A stretch of 64,000 bases of DNA from Lachnospiraceae bacterium. Its GTDB lineage: Bacteria; Bacillota_A; Clostridia; Lachnospirales; Lachnospiraceae. A program made the translations under genes and the position numbers. Location of the stretch: assembly GCA_017416505.1 (NCBI GenBank), contig JAFQCI010000147.1, positions 124,001 through 188,000 of the forward strand. The letters are read 5' to 3'. Each line of letters begins with the position of its first letter. Position 1 is the first letter of the stretch. The notes under the pieces are model-generated. The model was not told the DNA's origin. It searched no databases and saw only the letters and a list, made by a program, of their open reading frames with translations. This document shows, one piece after another, positions 36,461-46,825 of this stretch.

Positions 36461-37777
36461 CTAACAATCTTTTATCGTAATTACGTTTTTAATCAAGGCT
36501 TTTGTATCCATTTTATCACTTTTTATCTCATAAGCACTTTTCAGAATCTTTTCTGCCTGAAGTGCTTTTTCTTCTTCTTCGTAGTGTAAAATGGCAAAAG
36601 CCTCTCCTTTTTTCACCTGTTTGCCATCGCAAGACAACAATTCAATTCCCGCTCCTAAATCAATTTTATCTTCCTTCTGCACTCTTCCTGCTCCCAAAAT
36701 CAAGGCTGCTTTTCCCACTTCTGTAGCATCTATGCAGTTTAAATATCCTGTATCCTCTGCAAGCACCATTTTCTGCTTGGATGCCTTCTTTAAGCCTTTT
36801 CCTTCATATACAGATTCTTTACTTCCACCTTGACTTTCTACCCATTCTGCCATTTTATCCAATGCAGAATGATTTTTAATCGTACTTTTCACTTTTTCAT
36901 ATGCCAAAGAGATTTCTTTTTCATAGCCGCCAGTAACCATCATCCATGCTGCAAGCTGCAAGGATAATTCCTGTAACCGGCTTTCTCCTTCTCCTTTTAA
37001 AACTGAAATCGCTTCCTGTACTTCCAAGGAATTTCCAACCATATTACCTAAAGGCTGATTCATATCTGTAATCAAAGCTACCGTCTTTCTTCCAGCATCT
37101 TCTCCGATTTGAACCATGGTTTTGGCAAGCAGACAGGCATCTTCCTCCTTCTTCATAAAAGCACCGGTTCCACATTTTACGTCTAAAACAATGGCATCCG
37201 CACCTGAAGCAAGTTTTTTACTCATAATACTTGAAGCAATCAAGGATATATTGTCTACTGTGGCAGTTACATCTCGTAAAGCATATATCTTTTTATCCGC
37301 AGGAGCCAGATTTTCCGTTTGCCCAGCAACACATATATAATGCTGGTTCACATTATTTATAAAGTTCTCTTTTGTCATAGCAGTAGAAAATCCAGGAAAG
37401 CTTTCTAACTTATCGATTGTTCCTCCTGTATAACCCAAACCTCTTCCTGACATTTTTGCAACCGGAATGTTAAGAGCAGCTAACATTGGGGCTAAAATCA
37501 AGGTGGTTTTATCCCCAATTCCGCCTGTACTATGTTTATCCACTTTTACTCCCTGAATCCGGCTTAAATCTAACATTTCTCCGCTAGAAGCCATGGCAAG
37601 GGTTAAATCCACAGTTTCCTTTTTATTCATTTTTTGAAAATAGACTGCCATAAGAAACGCAGACATTTGATAATCCTTAATTTCCCCTTGGGTATAACCC
37701 GTTACAATGTACTTTATCTCTTCTGTGCTTAAAACAAAACCATCCCGTTTTTTCTGAATCAAATCATACATATTCAT
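36461..37777 (-). CDS. pdp: pyrimidine-nucleoside phosphorylase
   Basis: About 438 residues. The substrate-site segment DKHSTGGIGDKTTL (about 83-96) and GRGLGYTGGTIDKLESFPG are diagnostic. The enzyme splits thymidine or uridine into base plus sugar 1-phosphate. The start at MNMYDLIQKKRDG has AAAGGA upstream. It follows deoB by 91 bases; together they feed nucleoside sugars into central metabolism. Thymidine phosphorylase (deoA) is a close relative, so substrate range is uncertain. Confidence 0.94.
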   Translation of the reverse strand: MNMYDLIQKKRDGFVLSTEEIKYIVTGYTQGEIKDYQMSAFLMAVYFQKMNKKETVDLTLAMASSGEMLDLSRIQGVKVDKHSTGGIGDKTTLILAPMLAALNIPVAKMSGRGLGYTGGTIDKLESFPGFSTAMTKENFINNVNQHYICVAGQTENLAPADKKIYALRDVTATVDNISLIASSIMSKKLASGADAIVLDVKCGTGAFMKKEEDACLLAKTMVQIGEDAGRKTVALITDMNQPLGNMVGNSLEVQEAISVLKGEGESRLQELSLQLAAWMMVTGGYEKEISLAYEKVKSTIKNHSALDKMAEWVESQGGSKESVYEGKGLKKASKQKMVLAEDTGYLNCIDATEVGKAALILGAGRVQKEDKIDLGAGIELLSCDGKQVKKGEAFAILHYEEEEKALQAEKILKSAYEIKSDKMDTKALIKNVITIKDC

Positions 37778-37868
37778 AGGCAAATCCTTTCTTAAGGTAT
37801 CACACCCCATTTATTTTCTTCTGATGTCATTATTTTTCGTCATTTACCAATAAAAATCCATGCATCTT

Positions 37869-39041
37869 CTAACATAATTTATCCATAAAACTTTGCCCAA
37901 TTTTTAAAGTTTTCGTACCAAAAATTTCTGCAATACTTTGTCCAATGTCTGCGAAACTATTTCGGATGCCAATATTAACACCTTTTTTTATGGACTCTCC
38001 ATACAACAAAATCGGAATGTATTCTCTCGTATGGTCTGTTCCCTTAAATGTTGGGTCACAGCCATGGTCTGCATTTATAATCAACAAATCCCCTTCTCTC
38101 ATTTGCTCCATGAGTTCTTCTAATCTGGCATCAAAATCCAAAAGCCCCTCTAAATAGCCCTTTGCATCCCTACGATGTCCCCATTTTGAATCAAATTCCA
38201 CAAGATTCGTAAAAATAAGACCTTTTTCAAGATGTTGCATCGCTTTTAAAGTTTTATCTACTCCGTCCATATTATCTTTCGTATAAATGGTTTCAGAAAT
38301 TCCTTCTCCATCAAAAATATCATGAATCTTACCAATTCCTATTACCGGAATCCCACTTTCATTTAAATAATTTAAAAGATTCTCTTTCTCCGGTTTTACA
38401 GAATAGTCATGTCGATTGGATGTTCTTACATAATTTCCGGAGGTTCCGATAAAAGGTCGGGCAATGACTCTGGAAACACTGTTATCTCCCACCAAAAGTT
38501 TTCTCGCAATATGACACATTTCATATAACCGCTCCAATGGTATCACTTCTTCATGAGCTGCAATTTGAAATACACTATCTGCCGAAGTATAGATAATGGG
38601 ATATCCTGTTTTCACATGTTCGTCCCCTAATTCTTCAATGATTTTGGTTCCGGATGCAACACAATTTCCAAGATATCCCCCTACATTACATCTCTTTATA
38701 AACTCCTGCATAATTTCATCCGAAAAACCATTAGGATAGGTTCGGAACGGAATCTTCGTATGAATCCCTACCATTTCCCAATGACCTATGGTAGTATCCT
38801 TTCCCTTTGAAATTTCTTTCGCCTTGCCATAACACCCAATACATTCTGTTTCTTTTCCCAAAGGCAATGCGGCATCAATCTTTCCTAACCCCAGCTTTTT
38901 TAAATTTGATAAATCGATTCCCTCTTTCTGTTCCAATACATGCTTTAACGTAAAAGCACCTTCGTCCCCATATTCTTTCGCATCCCCTAAAGCGCCAATT
39001 CCAACACTATCCAGAATTATCCAAATCACTCTGTTTATCAT
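37869..39041 (-). CDS. deoB: phosphopentomutase
   Basis: About 390 residues of the alkaline-phosphatase fold. DSVGIGALGDA at the N-terminus holds a metal-binding Asp, and NADHGCDPT with GTDHTREY gives the second metal site. It moves phosphate between C1 and C5 of ribose or deoxyribose. I prefer the ATG at 39041, placed after TAGGTG, to the GTG three codons earlier. An extended -10 (TGG-TATACT, 39078-39086) is a likely promoter, divergent from the FNT gene. Confidence 0.96.
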   Translation of the reverse strand: MINRVIWIILDSVGIGALGDAKEYGDEGAFTLKHVLEQKEGIDLSNLKKLGLGKIDAALPLGKETECIGCYGKAKEISKGKDTTIGHWEMVGIHTKIPFRTYPNGFSDEIMQEFIKRCNVGGYLGNCVASGTKIIEELGDEHVKTGYPIIYTSADSVFQIAAHEEVIPLERLYEMCHIARKLLVGDNSVSRVIARPFIGTSGNYVRTSNRHDYSVKPEKENLLNYLNESGIPVIGIGKIHDIFDGEGISETIYTKDNMDGVDKTLKAMQHLEKGLIFTNLVEFDSKWGHRRDAKGYLEGLLDFDARLEELMEQMREGDLLIINADHGCDPTFKGTDHTREYIPILLYGESIKKGVNIGIRNSFADIGQSIAEIFGTKTLKIGQSFMDKLC

Positions 39042-39118
39042 AATCCGCACCTACTCTCCATGTTTATTTATTAAAATAGTATACCATATTTTACAGTTTC
39101 ATTCTACCAAAACATTAC

Positions 39119-39147
39119 TTGACACTACTATTTTTTAGAGTTATATT
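39119..39147 (+). promoter_or_regulatory. promoter of the FNT channel gene
   Basis: TTGACA (39119-39124), 17-bp spacer, TATATT (39142-39147). A small inverted repeat, TGTCG-N6-CGACA (39154-39169), lies at the start of the transcript and may be an operator or leader hairpin. Confidence 0.75.
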
Positions 39148-39201
39148 TAAATGTGTCGTTTTTTCGACAAAAGCCCTATTTTTAAGAACGGAGAATACAA
39201 T

Positions 39202-40047
39202 ATGGAACAATTTAATACCCCTGCACAAATTATTGATAACAATATACAAGCTGGTATCAACAAAGCAAATCTTCCAAAGCTTAAAATGATTTTGCTTGGT
39301 TTCATTGCCGGTATGTTCATTGCTTTCGGTGGCGAAGCCAGTTCTTTAGCCATGCATGGTATAAAGGATGTCGGACTTGCCAGAACCATAGCCGGAGCTA
39401 TTTTCCCATGTGGACTTATGCTGATTGTTTTGGTTGGAGGCGAACTATTCACTGGTAACTGCCTGATTTCTATGGCTGTTTTTTCAAAAAAAGTTCCTTG
39501 TTATAAAATGATTTCTAATTTGGTTATCGTTTATTTCAGTAATATGCTTGGAGCAGCATTTGTTGCATTTTGTGTTTACTTTTGTGGTCAATTTGATTAT
39601 TCCAACGGTGGTTTAGGTGCATTCACCATTAAAGTAGCCCTAGGAAAGGTAAATATAGCCCCGGAAAAAGCACTCGTTTCCGGTATCTTATGTAACATTT
39701 TGGTTTGCCTTGCTATTTTCATGGCTGGTAGTGCGAAAGATGTTGCCGGAAAGATTTTAGCTATCTTTTTCCCAATTTGGGTATTCGTAATTTCCGGATT
39801 CGAGCATTGCGTTGCAAATATGTTTTATATCCCAGCAGGTATTTTTGCCGCACAAAATGATACCTATGTTGCAAAAGCTGAGGAACTTTATGGTATCACC
39901 ACAGAACAAATTGAAAGCCTTACCCTCTCCGGCTTTGCAAAGAATCTATTTCCTGTTACCATTGGAAATATCATGGGCGGTATGATTTTCGTAGGACTTA
40001 TATTCTTTTTGATTCATAAATCAAAATTGGTAAATAACCAAAAATAA
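39202..40047 (+). CDS. formate/nitrite transporter family channel
   Basis: About 281 residues with six membrane segments. Family features are the LLGFIAGMFIAFGGEAS helix, GGELFTGNC (the ligand-loop motif) and SGFEHCVANMF with the central histidine. FNT channels pass formate, nitrite or hydrosulfide as pentamers. The nearby fhs and folD genes use formate, but they are not in the same operon. The start at MEQFNTPAQI has CGGAG upstream. The substrate cannot be read from the sequence. Confidence 0.9.
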   Translation: MEQFNTPAQIIDNNIQAGINKANLPKLKMILLGFIAGMFIAFGGEASSLAMHGIKDVGLARTIAGAIFPCGLMLIVLVGGELFTGNCLISMAVFSKKVPCYKMISNLVIVYFSNMLGAAFVAFCVYFCGQFDYSNGGLGAFTIKVALGKVNIAPEKALVSGILCNILVCLAIFMAGSAKDVAGKILAIFFPIWVFVISGFEHCVANMFYIPAGIFAAQNDTYVAKAEELYGITTEQIESLTLSGFAKNLFPVTIGNIMGGMIFVGLIFFLIHKSKLVNNQK

Positions 40048-40086
40048 ACAACTCTTAAGAGTATGTAATACTTCTTAGTATAAAAT

Positions 40087-40128
40087 AACAGAGTATGTAG
40101 CCATATCATGATACATACTCTGTTTTTT
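40087..40128 (+). terminator. terminator of the FNT gene
   Basis: AACAGAGTATGTA pairs perfectly with TACATACTCTGTT around a 12-base loop, followed by TTTTTT. Confidence 0.9.
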
Positions 40129-40214
40129 ATTGCAAATTAAGGGATTCCGATTGTTTTTGCTATGATGAAAAGGTAAATTAAAGTTACATTTTCATACACT
40201 CTTTCTACTTCATC

Positions 40215-41132
40215 TTAATTATTATCTCCAAGAGAAGGCTTTGACCTTTTTTCTCTCGGATGTGCCTTAGCATAAACTTCCTTTAATTTTGTGTTGTTCT
40301 CTAAATTTACATAGATTTGTGTTGTGGCAATATCAGAATGCCCTAACATTTCCTGAACTGCATGTAAGTCTGCTCCATTCTCCACTAAATGGGAAGCAAA
40401 GGAATGCCGAATCATATGTGGAGCAATTTCTTTTTCAATTCCTGCTTTTTTAGCATAAAATTTTAATATTTTCCAAAAGCCCTGTCTTGTCATCTGCGTA
40501 CCATAACAATTTACAAACAAATAATCACTGTCTCTGCTCATTTGCTCTCTGGAAGATTTAATATAAACATCCAAAGCCTGTAATGCTACAGAATCCATAG
40601 GAATGACTCTGGTTTTGGCATTATCGTTACACACCAAAAATCCCATCTGCAAATTTACATCTGACAACTTTAAATTAATTAATTCCGACACTCTAAGACC
40701 TGTGGCATATAATAATTCCAACATTGCCTTATCCCGAAGGTCTTTAGGTCTATCTCCCTGTGGCTGTTTTAATAACAGTTCCACTTCCTCCATAGTAAGG
40801 GTTTTTGGTTTCTTTTTCTCACATTTCGGTGGTTTTAACTGCACTGTAGGGTCTTGCTTTATTTTTCCTTCCCTCAATAAATACAAAAAGAAAGCTTTGA
40901 TGGATGCAATATTTCTGGAGATAGTCGCAGAGGATAACCCTTGATTTTCCAAGTAAAGCACATAAGAGTTCAGATTCGTATCACTGACATTTCCAATTCC
41001 TATTACTTCCTTAGCATCCATAAAAGAACAGAATTTATTCAAATCTCTCCGATAAGACATTACCGTATTATTGCTTGATTTCTTTGTATTTTGCAGATAG
41101 CCTGTAAATTTTTCTATCTCATCCTTCATCAT
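40215..41132 (-). CDS. xerD: tyrosine recombinase XerD
   Basis: 305 residues. An N-terminal SAM-like core-binding domain (about 1-90) precedes the catalytic domain: Arg in ATGLRVSELINL, Lys/His region HMIRHSFASHL (HxxR), the LGHSDIATTQIYV segment with the second His and the nucleophile Tyr. Both Xer-specific segments are complete. XerD resolves chromosome dimers at dif together with XerC and FtsK (ftsK at 53115-55898). Its place between a SpoIIM-like gene and deoB matches Bacillus subtilis gene order. Confidence 0.92.
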   Translation of the reverse strand: MMKDEIEKFTGYLQNTKKSSNNTVMSYRRDLNKFCSFMDAKEVIGIGNVSDTNLNSYVLYLENQGLSSATISRNIASIKAFFLYLLREGKIKQDPTVQLKPPKCEKKKPKTLTMEEVELLLKQPQGDRPKDLRDKAMLELLYATGLRVSELINLKLSDVNLQMGFLVCNDNAKTRVIPMDSVALQALDVYIKSSREQMSRDSDYLFVNCYGTQMTRQGFWKILKFYAKKAGIEKEIAPHMIRHSFASHLVENGADLHAVQEMLGHSDIATTQIYVNLENNTKLKEVYAKAHPREKRSKPSLGDNN

Positions 41133-41284
41133 TGGTTATACCTCTTTTTCGTGATATAAAACAATTATAATACAATTTTTCTCAAAATCAAATACTATTT
41201 TTCTTTATTTTACCTAGGTTTCAACAGATTTTTTCACGTCCATCAACATCTTGTAATATTCTCCCTTTATCTCATATTTTTATA

Positions 41285-41809
41285 CTAGATATTGACATGT
41301 TGAATCCACAAGGGAAAAAAAAATTGTTCCAATGCAATACCAAATAACCAGAATAATACTACCAGGCCCCATACCATTCTTTTTTTCTTCACCTTTTCTG
41401 CATCCGCATAAAGATACAATAGTTTTATTGCAATCCCATAGCAAATAAAATGTGGAAAGTATAGCATCAAAGTATAAATTCCTCCATACATTCCTAAACG
41501 CATCATCATAACCGACAGATACATACCTAAAACAGAAGCAAACAAAAAGGTAAGAATACGAACTATTATTTTCTTTGAAATCGCAACATACAAAACCAAA
41601 ATAAAAAGCAACTGTTTTAGTCTTTGGTCAACGATACACAATATATCTTTCTCTTTCAAACTTTCCGGGAACTGGTCAATATAAATATTGAACTGTTCTA
41701 CGATATTCCCGTTACCCCGAACCAGCAAATTTACCCCGACACACCCGAAAATAATGCCAAGAAAAAAAATAATCCATAATTTGTCCAATCTCTTATCTTG
41801 TTCTTTCAT
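41285..41809 (-). CDS. spoIIM: SpoIIM-like membrane protein
   Basis: 174 residues with about five membrane segments (first: WIIFFLGIIFGCVGVNLLVRG). Sequence resemblance to SpoIIM is moderate by eye: the FLGxxxG first helix, a loop, then MRLGMYGGIYTLMLYFPHFICYG. Synteny makes it stronger, since Bacillus has spoIIM immediately upstream of ripX(xerD), drm(deoB) and pdp. SpoIIM acts with SpoIID and SpoIIP in septal wall removal during engulfment. If this is right, the organism is likely a spore former or descends from one. An unrelated polytopic protein remains possible. Confidence 0.65.
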   Translation of the reverse strand: MKEQDKRLDKLWIIFFLGIIFGCVGVNLLVRGNGNIVEQFNIYIDQFPESLKEKDILCIVDQRLKQLLFILVLYVAISKKIIVRILTFLFASVLGMYLSVMMMRLGMYGGIYTLMLYFPHFICYGIAIKLLYLYADAEKVKKKRMVWGLVVLFWLFGIALEQFFFPLWIQHVNI

Positions 41810-41886
41810 TTTGTTCTATCCCACGTCACCCAGTGACACCGTTCATTTTTCTTAATAATCCTATGCCAAAGAAGTCCAAAATAGAA

Positions 41887-41929
41887 CAAGGTGTAATTGC
41901 TACCCTTTTATCGTAACAATTACACCTTG
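41887..41929 (-). terminator. terminator after proC
   Basis: CAAGGTGTAATTG (41887-41899) pairs perfectly with CAATTACACCTTG (41917-41929) around a 17-base loop. On the minus strand TTCTATTTT follows. It lies 110 bases after proC and before the SpoIIM-like gene. Confidence 0.7.
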
Positions 41930-42039
41930 AAACAAATTCCATATCTCAATGATTCCCAACATAACTTGCAAATTTCCACTAGCATAGCTAGATACCACAT
42001 TTATATCTCACCAGTTTGCAAGCTGCATCCATTGACCTA

Positions 42040-42837
42040 TTAATCTAATTTTTCTGCTTTTCTATAACAAGCTTTCGAAGCTTGGAATAAGGCATTTCTT
42101 AATCCACATCTTTCTAACTCTTCCACTGCTGCTATAGTAGTTCCTGCCGGAGAACATACATTGTCTTTTAATTTTCCAGGATGCTCTCCTGTTTCCAAAA
42201 CCATCTGTGCTGAACCTTTCACAGCCTGGGCCGCAAATTTATATGCCTTATCTCTAGGCAGACCGTAGCGAACCGCACTGTCTGCTAAGGCTTCAATAAA
42301 CATATAGACATATGCCGGAGAACTTCCACTGGCACAAATAACTGCACTAATCAAGTTTTCTTCTACTATCTCAAATTCTCCAAAAGACTCGAAAAACTGC
42401 TTTAGAGTTTCCTTTTCTTCTTCTAAAAATTCATGATTGCTATAACAGCCTGCCGTCATACCCTCTAACACCATGGCAGGAGTATTCGGCATTACTCTTA
42501 AAATCCGAATATCTTTTTCAAATCTATCTTTTAATTCACTAATAGTCACATTTGGTGCCAATGAAATGATAATTTGTTCTTTTGTTACTTCATTCTTAAT
42601 TTCATCAATGACATTTTGATAATATTGCGGCTTTACTGCCATAATAATATATTTAGCTTCCTTCACACAACTTAGATTGTCTGAAACATAGGTTACACCC
42701 AATTCTTTTTCTACCGCACCAGCCTTTTCGGAATTAATATCAGTAAACAAAAACTTATCCTTTGGCATCACCTTAGTTGCTCCTCTTAACATGGCATAGC
42801 CCATATTTCCAATTCCAATAAATCCAATTTTGTCCAT
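42040..42837 (-). CDS. proC: pyrroline-5-carboxylate reductase
   Basis: About 265 residues. The NADP-binding GFIGIGNMGYAML and the C-terminal signature GSSPAYVYMFIEALAD with SPAGTTIAAVEELE are clear. It makes proline from pyrroline-5-carboxylate. The ATG at 42837 has AAAGGTG upstream, better than the GTG three codons earlier. It stands alone between the rny terminator and the SpoIIM-like gene. Confidence 0.95.
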   Translation of the reverse strand: MDKIGFIGIGNMGYAMLRGATKVMPKDKFLFTDINSEKAGAVEKELGVTYVSDNLSCVKEAKYIIMAVKPQYYQNVIDEIKNEVTKEQIIISLAPNVTISELKDRFEKDIRILRVMPNTPAMVLEGMTAGCYSNHEFLEEEKETLKQFFESFGEFEIVEENLISAVICASGSSPAYVYMFIEALADSAVRYGLPRDKAYKFAAQAVKGSAQMVLETGEHPGKLKDNVCSPAGTTIAAVEELERCGLRNALFQASKACYRKAEKLD

Positions 42838-42895
42838 TTTCTTCACCTTTCACGCATAGATTTCAAGCGTTTTCCTTTCGTATTTTAATTAAGAA

Positions 42896-42930
42896 AAAAA
42901 GTCTTAGAAAGAAACTTTCTAAGACTTTTT
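42896..42930 (-). terminator. terminator of rny
   Basis: AAAAAGTCTTAGAAAG pairs perfectly with CTTTCTAAGACTTTTT around a 3-base loop. On the minus strand a T run follows. Confidence 0.92.
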
Positions 42931-42947
42931 ATTAAACTCACATTCGT

Positions 42948-44510
42948 TTATTTCGCATAGTCGGTTACCCTGAATTCACGAATAATATTAACCTTAATTT
43001 GACCTGGGTATTCCAACGAATTTTCAATTTGCTTTGAAATATCTCTAGCTAATAAAACCATTTCTGAATCACTAACCTGTTCTGGAACTACCATAACACG
43101 AATTTCTCTACCTGCCTGAATTGCAAAAGTTTTGTCAACACCCTTAAAGGAATTTGCAATCTCCTCTAATTGTTTTAATCTTGTTGTATAAGTTTCTAGT
43201 GTCTCACGTCTTGCACCTGGTCTTGCGGCAGAAATAGTATCTGCTGCCTGAACAATACATGCAATTAAACTTTCAGGTTCTACATCGCCATGGTGCGATT
43301 CTACAGCATTAATAACAACTGGAGATTCTTTATACTTCGTACATAATTCAACACCAATCTGAATATGCGAACCTTCCTTTTCATGGTCAATGGATTTACC
43401 AATGTCATGAAGTAAACCTGCTCTCTTAGCAAGTTTTATATCTACACCAATTTCACCTGCCAACAATCCACATAATTGAGCTACTTCAATAGAATGTTTT
43501 AACGCATTTTGTCCATAACTAGTTCTAAATTTCATCTTACCTAGTAATCGAACTAATTCAGGATGAATACCATGAACACCAACTTCCAGTGTTGCTTCTT
43601 CACCTGCTTCACGCATCATAGTTTCTACTTCTTTTCTCGCCTTTTCTACCATTTCTTCAATTCTCGCCGGATGAATACGTCCGTCCAGAATTAATTTTTC
43701 CAAGGCAATTCTTGCAACTTCTCTTCTTACGGGATCAAAGCTTGATAACACAACAGCTTCCGGAGTATCATCAATAATCAATTCTACTCCTGTCATAGTT
43801 TCCAAAGTACGTATGTTTCTTCCTTCTCGTCCTATGATTCGACCTTTCATTTCATCATTTGGTAACTGCACCAATGAAATCGTAGTTTCAGACACATGAT
43901 CTGCAGCACATTTTTGAATCGCATTTACGACATACTCTTTCGCCTTTTTACCAGCTTCTTCCTTCGCTCTGCTTTCTAATTCCTTAATCATTATGGCTGT
44001 TTCATGCTTTACATCGTCTTCTACTTGTTTTAATAAAAAATCTTTTGCCTGTTCAGAGGTTAACCCAGAAATTCTTTCTAGTTCCTGCAGCATCTTACCG
44101 TGAGCTTCTTCAACGTCTTCTCTTTGTTTTTCTAAAGTAGCTTCTTTTGCAGATAATCCAGCTTCTTTCTTTTCCATCATTTCTGCTTTTCTGTCAAGTG
44201 TTTCTTCTTTTGCCAACACTCTCTTCTCATACTTTTGAATTTCAGCCCGACGTTCCTTTATTTCCTTATCCAAATCATTTTTTGCTTTCAATGATTCTTC
44301 CTTGGCTTGAATTAAAGCTTCTCGTTTTGCTTCTTCGGCTTCCTTTTTAGTTTCATTGGCTACTCTAAGTGCTTCATCAATAATCTGTCTACGTTGAACT
44401 TCAAGATTCCCCATTTCTTTTTCAACAAAGTTCTTCCGTATGATAATTGCAGCTACAGCACCGATTGCACAAGCCACCAAAGCAACTATTACTACTAGTA
44501 TCGGATCCAA
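42948..44510 (-). CDS. rny: ribonuclease Y
   Basis: About 520 residues. A single N-terminal membrane helix (about 1-25), a long charged coiled coil (about 30-200), a KH domain ([15 protein letters not shown]) and an HD domain ([12 protein letters not shown]) are in the family order. RNase Y is the main endoribonuclease of mRNA decay in Firmicutes and sits at the membrane. I start at a TTG (MDPILVV) because AGGAGG lies 8 bases upstream; a GTG three codons earlier overlaps that site. Confidence 0.96.
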   Translation of the reverse strand: MDPILVVIVALVACAIGAVAAIIIRKNFVEKEMGNLEVQRRQIIDEALRVANETKKEAEEAKREALIQAKEESLKAKNDLDKEIKERRAEIQKYEKRVLAKEETLDRKAEMMEKKEAGLSAKEATLEKQREDVEEAHGKMLQELERISGLTSEQAKDFLLKQVEDDVKHETAIMIKELESRAKEEAGKKAKEYVVNAIQKCAADHVSETTISLVQLPNDEMKGRIIGREGRNIRTLETMTGVELIIDDTPEAVVLSSFDPVRREVARIALEKLILDGRIHPARIEEMVEKARKEVETMMREAGEEATLEVGVHGIHPELVRLLGKMKFRTSYGQNALKHSIEVAQLCGLLAGEIGVDIKLAKRAGLLHDIGKSIDHEKEGSHIQIGVELCTKYKESPVVINAVESHHGDVEPESLIACIVQAADTISAARPGARRETLETYTTRLKQLEEIANSFKGVDKTFAIQAGREIRVMVVPEQVSDSEMVLLARDISKQIENSLEYPGQIKVNIIREFRVTDYAK

Positions 44511-44694
44511 CAGGAGCACCTCCTCTATTTAGTTTTCATTGTACAAGGACAACATATAAATTTTATACTTTTTTTCATGCTCTGTCAAGTATTGTTCCGA
44601 TTATTTTATGCAAATTGTTGAATTTCCTTCAAAAATACAATTATTTTTCAGCTAAAATTCGAACATAGAAAAAACTTCCACCCACCTTTTGATT

Positions 44695-45315
44695 TCAGCC
44701 TTTTCGCTCTCTGGACAGAAAATTCTGAACCTCTTCATATGAAAAACCATTTCTTATAAAGTATCGCATTACCTTCATTCTTTGTTTTTCTTCGTGTAAG
44801 TCCACCTGAGAAAATCGTTTTTCATATATTTTTTCAATTTGTTCTTTTTCATGTTCTTCTACATCTTCAAGTAGTTCGTCCAACAGTTCTTTCTCCACAC
44901 CTCGTTTTGAAAGTTCTATTCTTAACAAACGGTTCCCTTTTTTTCCGGCATTGGCTTTTACATAATTAGCAGCAAATCGTTCTATATCAATAAAATGATA
45001 CTCCTCTGCCCATAAAACAGCCTGAGTTACCACCTCTTCCGGATACCCTTCCTTCATCAGCCGCTCCTTTAATTCCTGGCTTGTTCTATCTTTATACTCT
45101 AAAAGGGAAATTAACTTATTCTTACACCGGGGAAATAATATATTCTCATATATTTCATTCAACTTCTCATCCGAAATTTCTTCATCCTGCTGAAGTTTTA
45201 AACGTTTCACCTCATTGGAATATAAGAAAAATTGAAAAGTATCATCAATATATACTTTTATCTTTTTCTTTTCCCATGGCATTAGTTTAGTAATGTATTT
45301 TTCCATTCCTATCAT
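44695..45315 (-). CDS. recX: regulatory protein RecX
   Basis: 206 residues, three-helix RecX repeats: SLLEYKDRTSQELKERLMKEGYPEEVV (central) and RIELSKRGVEKELLDELLED are typical. RecX inhibits RecA filaments. It follows recA by 33 bases, so it shares the SOS-type promoter. The start is uncertain: MIGMEKY (given) or the fourth residue; neither has a strong ribosome site, which fits low expression. Confidence 0.9.
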   Translation of the reverse strand: MIGMEKYITKLMPWEKKKIKVYIDDTFQFFLYSNEVKRLKLQQDEEISDEKLNEIYENILFPRCKNKLISLLEYKDRTSQELKERLMKEGYPEEVVTQAVLWAEEYHFIDIERFAANYVKANAGKKGNRLLRIELSKRGVEKELLDELLEDVEEHEKEQIEKIYEKRFSQVDLHEEKQRMKVMRYFIRNGFSYEEVQNFLSRERKG

Positions 45316-45348
45316 ATTCTACTGATTAAGCTTCTAAATCCATTCAGC

Positions 45349-46428
45349 TTATTCCTTTGTTTCCTCTGTTTCTTTTTCTTTTTTAGCGTCTGCCTTTTTA
45401 GCATCAGCAGTTCCCTGTTCTTCTTTTCCTGCCTCGCCTAATCCATACTGGCTACGGACTGCCTGCTCAATTTCATCGAATACTTCCGGGTGCTCTTTTA
45501 AATAAATCTTCGCATTTTCTCTTCCCTGACCGATTTTCTCACCCTTATAGGCATACCATGCACCACTTTTATTCACAACATCTGTATTAGCTGCCAGGTC
45601 TAATACATCTCCCTCTCTGGAAATACCCTGACCGAACATAATATCAAATTCTGCTTCTTTAAAAGGAGGTGCAATCTTATTCTTCACAACTTTGATTCTG
45701 GTACGGTTTCCGACTACTTCTCCACCCTGCTTTAAGGATTCAATACGACGCACATCCAAACGAATGGAAGAATAGAATTTTAAAGCACGTCCGCCAGTGG
45801 TGGTTTCCGGATTACCAAACATAATTCCCACCTTTTCACGCAACTGGTTAATAAAAATAACGATACAGTTAGATTTACTAACAATGGCAGTCAGTTTTCT
45901 TAATGCCTGGGACATTAATCTCGCCTGAAGACCTACATGGGAATCTCCCATCTCTCCATCAATTTCTGCCTTAGGAACCAATGCCGCAACAGAGTCCACG
46001 ATAATAATGTCTATAGCACCGGAACGCACCATGGTTTCGGTAATTTCAAGTGCCTGTTCTCCATTATCCGGCTGTGATATATATAAATTATCCACATCTA
46101 CACCGATATTCTTAGCATAAACAGGATCTAATGCATGTTCTGCATCAATAAAACCTGCAATACCTCCTAATTTCTGTACCTGAGCCACCATATGTAGTGC
46201 TACGGTAGTCTTACCACTGGATTCAGGACCATATACTTCTATAATACGTCCCTTAGGTACACCACCTAACCCTAAAGCAATATCCAAACTTAAAGAACCA
46301 GTAGGAACTGTTTCAATGTTCATATTTGCCTTAGAATCACCTAATTTCATAATAGAACCTTTTCCATATGCTTTTTCAATTTGAGCCATAGCGGCATCTA
46401 ATGCTTTTAATTTTTCTTCTTTTATCAT
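45349..46428 (-). CDS. recA: recombinase RecA
   Basis: 359 residues. Walker [10 protein letters not shown] (about 68), [10 protein letters not shown] and the L2-region [10 protein letters not shown] are intact. The tail is Lys/Glu rich, as in many Clostridia. It binds single-stranded DNA for repair and triggers LexA cleavage. GAGGAG precedes the ATG. A LexA-type box lies in its leader. Confidence 0.98.
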   Translation of the reverse strand: MIKEEKLKALDAAMAQIEKAYGKGSIMKLGDSKANMNIETVPTGSLSLDIALGLGGVPKGRIIEVYGPESSGKTTVALHMVAQVQKLGGIAGFIDAEHALDPVYAKNIGVDVDNLYISQPDNGEQALEITETMVRSGAIDIIIVDSVAALVPKAEIDGEMGDSHVGLQARLMSQALRKLTAIVSKSNCIVIFINQLREKVGIMFGNPETTTGGRALKFYSSIRLDVRRIESLKQGGEVVGNRTRIKVVKNKIAPPFKEAEFDIMFGQGISREGDVLDLAANTDVVNKSGAWYAYKGEKIGQGRENAKIYLKEHPEVFDEIEQAVRSQYGLGEAGKEEQGTADAKKADAKKEKETEETKE

Positions 46429-46444
46429 ATTTTCTTCTCCTCAA

Positions 46445-46458
46445 CAAACTTATGTTCG
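46445..46458 (-). promoter_or_regulatory. LexA (DinR) box of recA
   Basis: On the minus strand CGAACATAAGTTTG differs from the Firmicutes consensus CGAACRNRYGTTYG at one position. It lies just downstream of the recA -10, a repressing position. Confidence 0.85.
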
Positions 46459-46472
46459 ATTATCATGATATG

Positions 46473-46501
46473 ATAATACAATATTTTTAATGAACTGTCA
46501 A
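46473..46501 (-). promoter_or_regulatory. recA promoter
   Basis: TTGACA (46496-46501), 17-bp spacer, TATTAT (46473-46478) on the minus strand. The 397-base gap between recA and the DAHP synthase gene holds this, the LexA box and the promoter at 46766-46794. I see nothing else in it. Confidence 0.85.
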
Positions 46502-46765
46502 CCTCTTTTCACTTTGTTATCCCATATTATTTTGAATTTACTTGATTTGCCATAGAAACAGCCACAGAATTTAATTTCATCAAAGATTCTAAACTTTAAG
46601 AATTGTCATAAATCACAAAACTCACTACTTTATTTTACACATAGCACTTTCATTTTTCAAGAGCATTTTACATTATCACTCAAAAATCGTCCTCTGAATC
46701 ATACTATTACGCATTCTAACAGTTACGTTTGTTCTGCTTTTTTCCTTGTTTTTCTTATACTTTCA

Positions 46766-46794
46766 TTGACTTTTCAATATAGGTATGCTAAGAT
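46766..46794 (+). promoter_or_regulatory. promoter of the DAHP synthase gene
   Basis: TTGACT (46766-46771), 17-bp spacer, TAAGAT (46789-46794), about 30 bases before the AAGGAG site. Confidence 0.75.
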
Positions 46795-46825
46795 GAAACG
46801 GATTTTAAAATAAAGGAGAATAATT

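Noticed and set aside
40215..41132. Tyrosine recombinase as integrase of a mobile element
   Set aside because: Length, motif set and the spoIIM-deoB context fit the housekeeping XerD; no flanking repeats or cargo.
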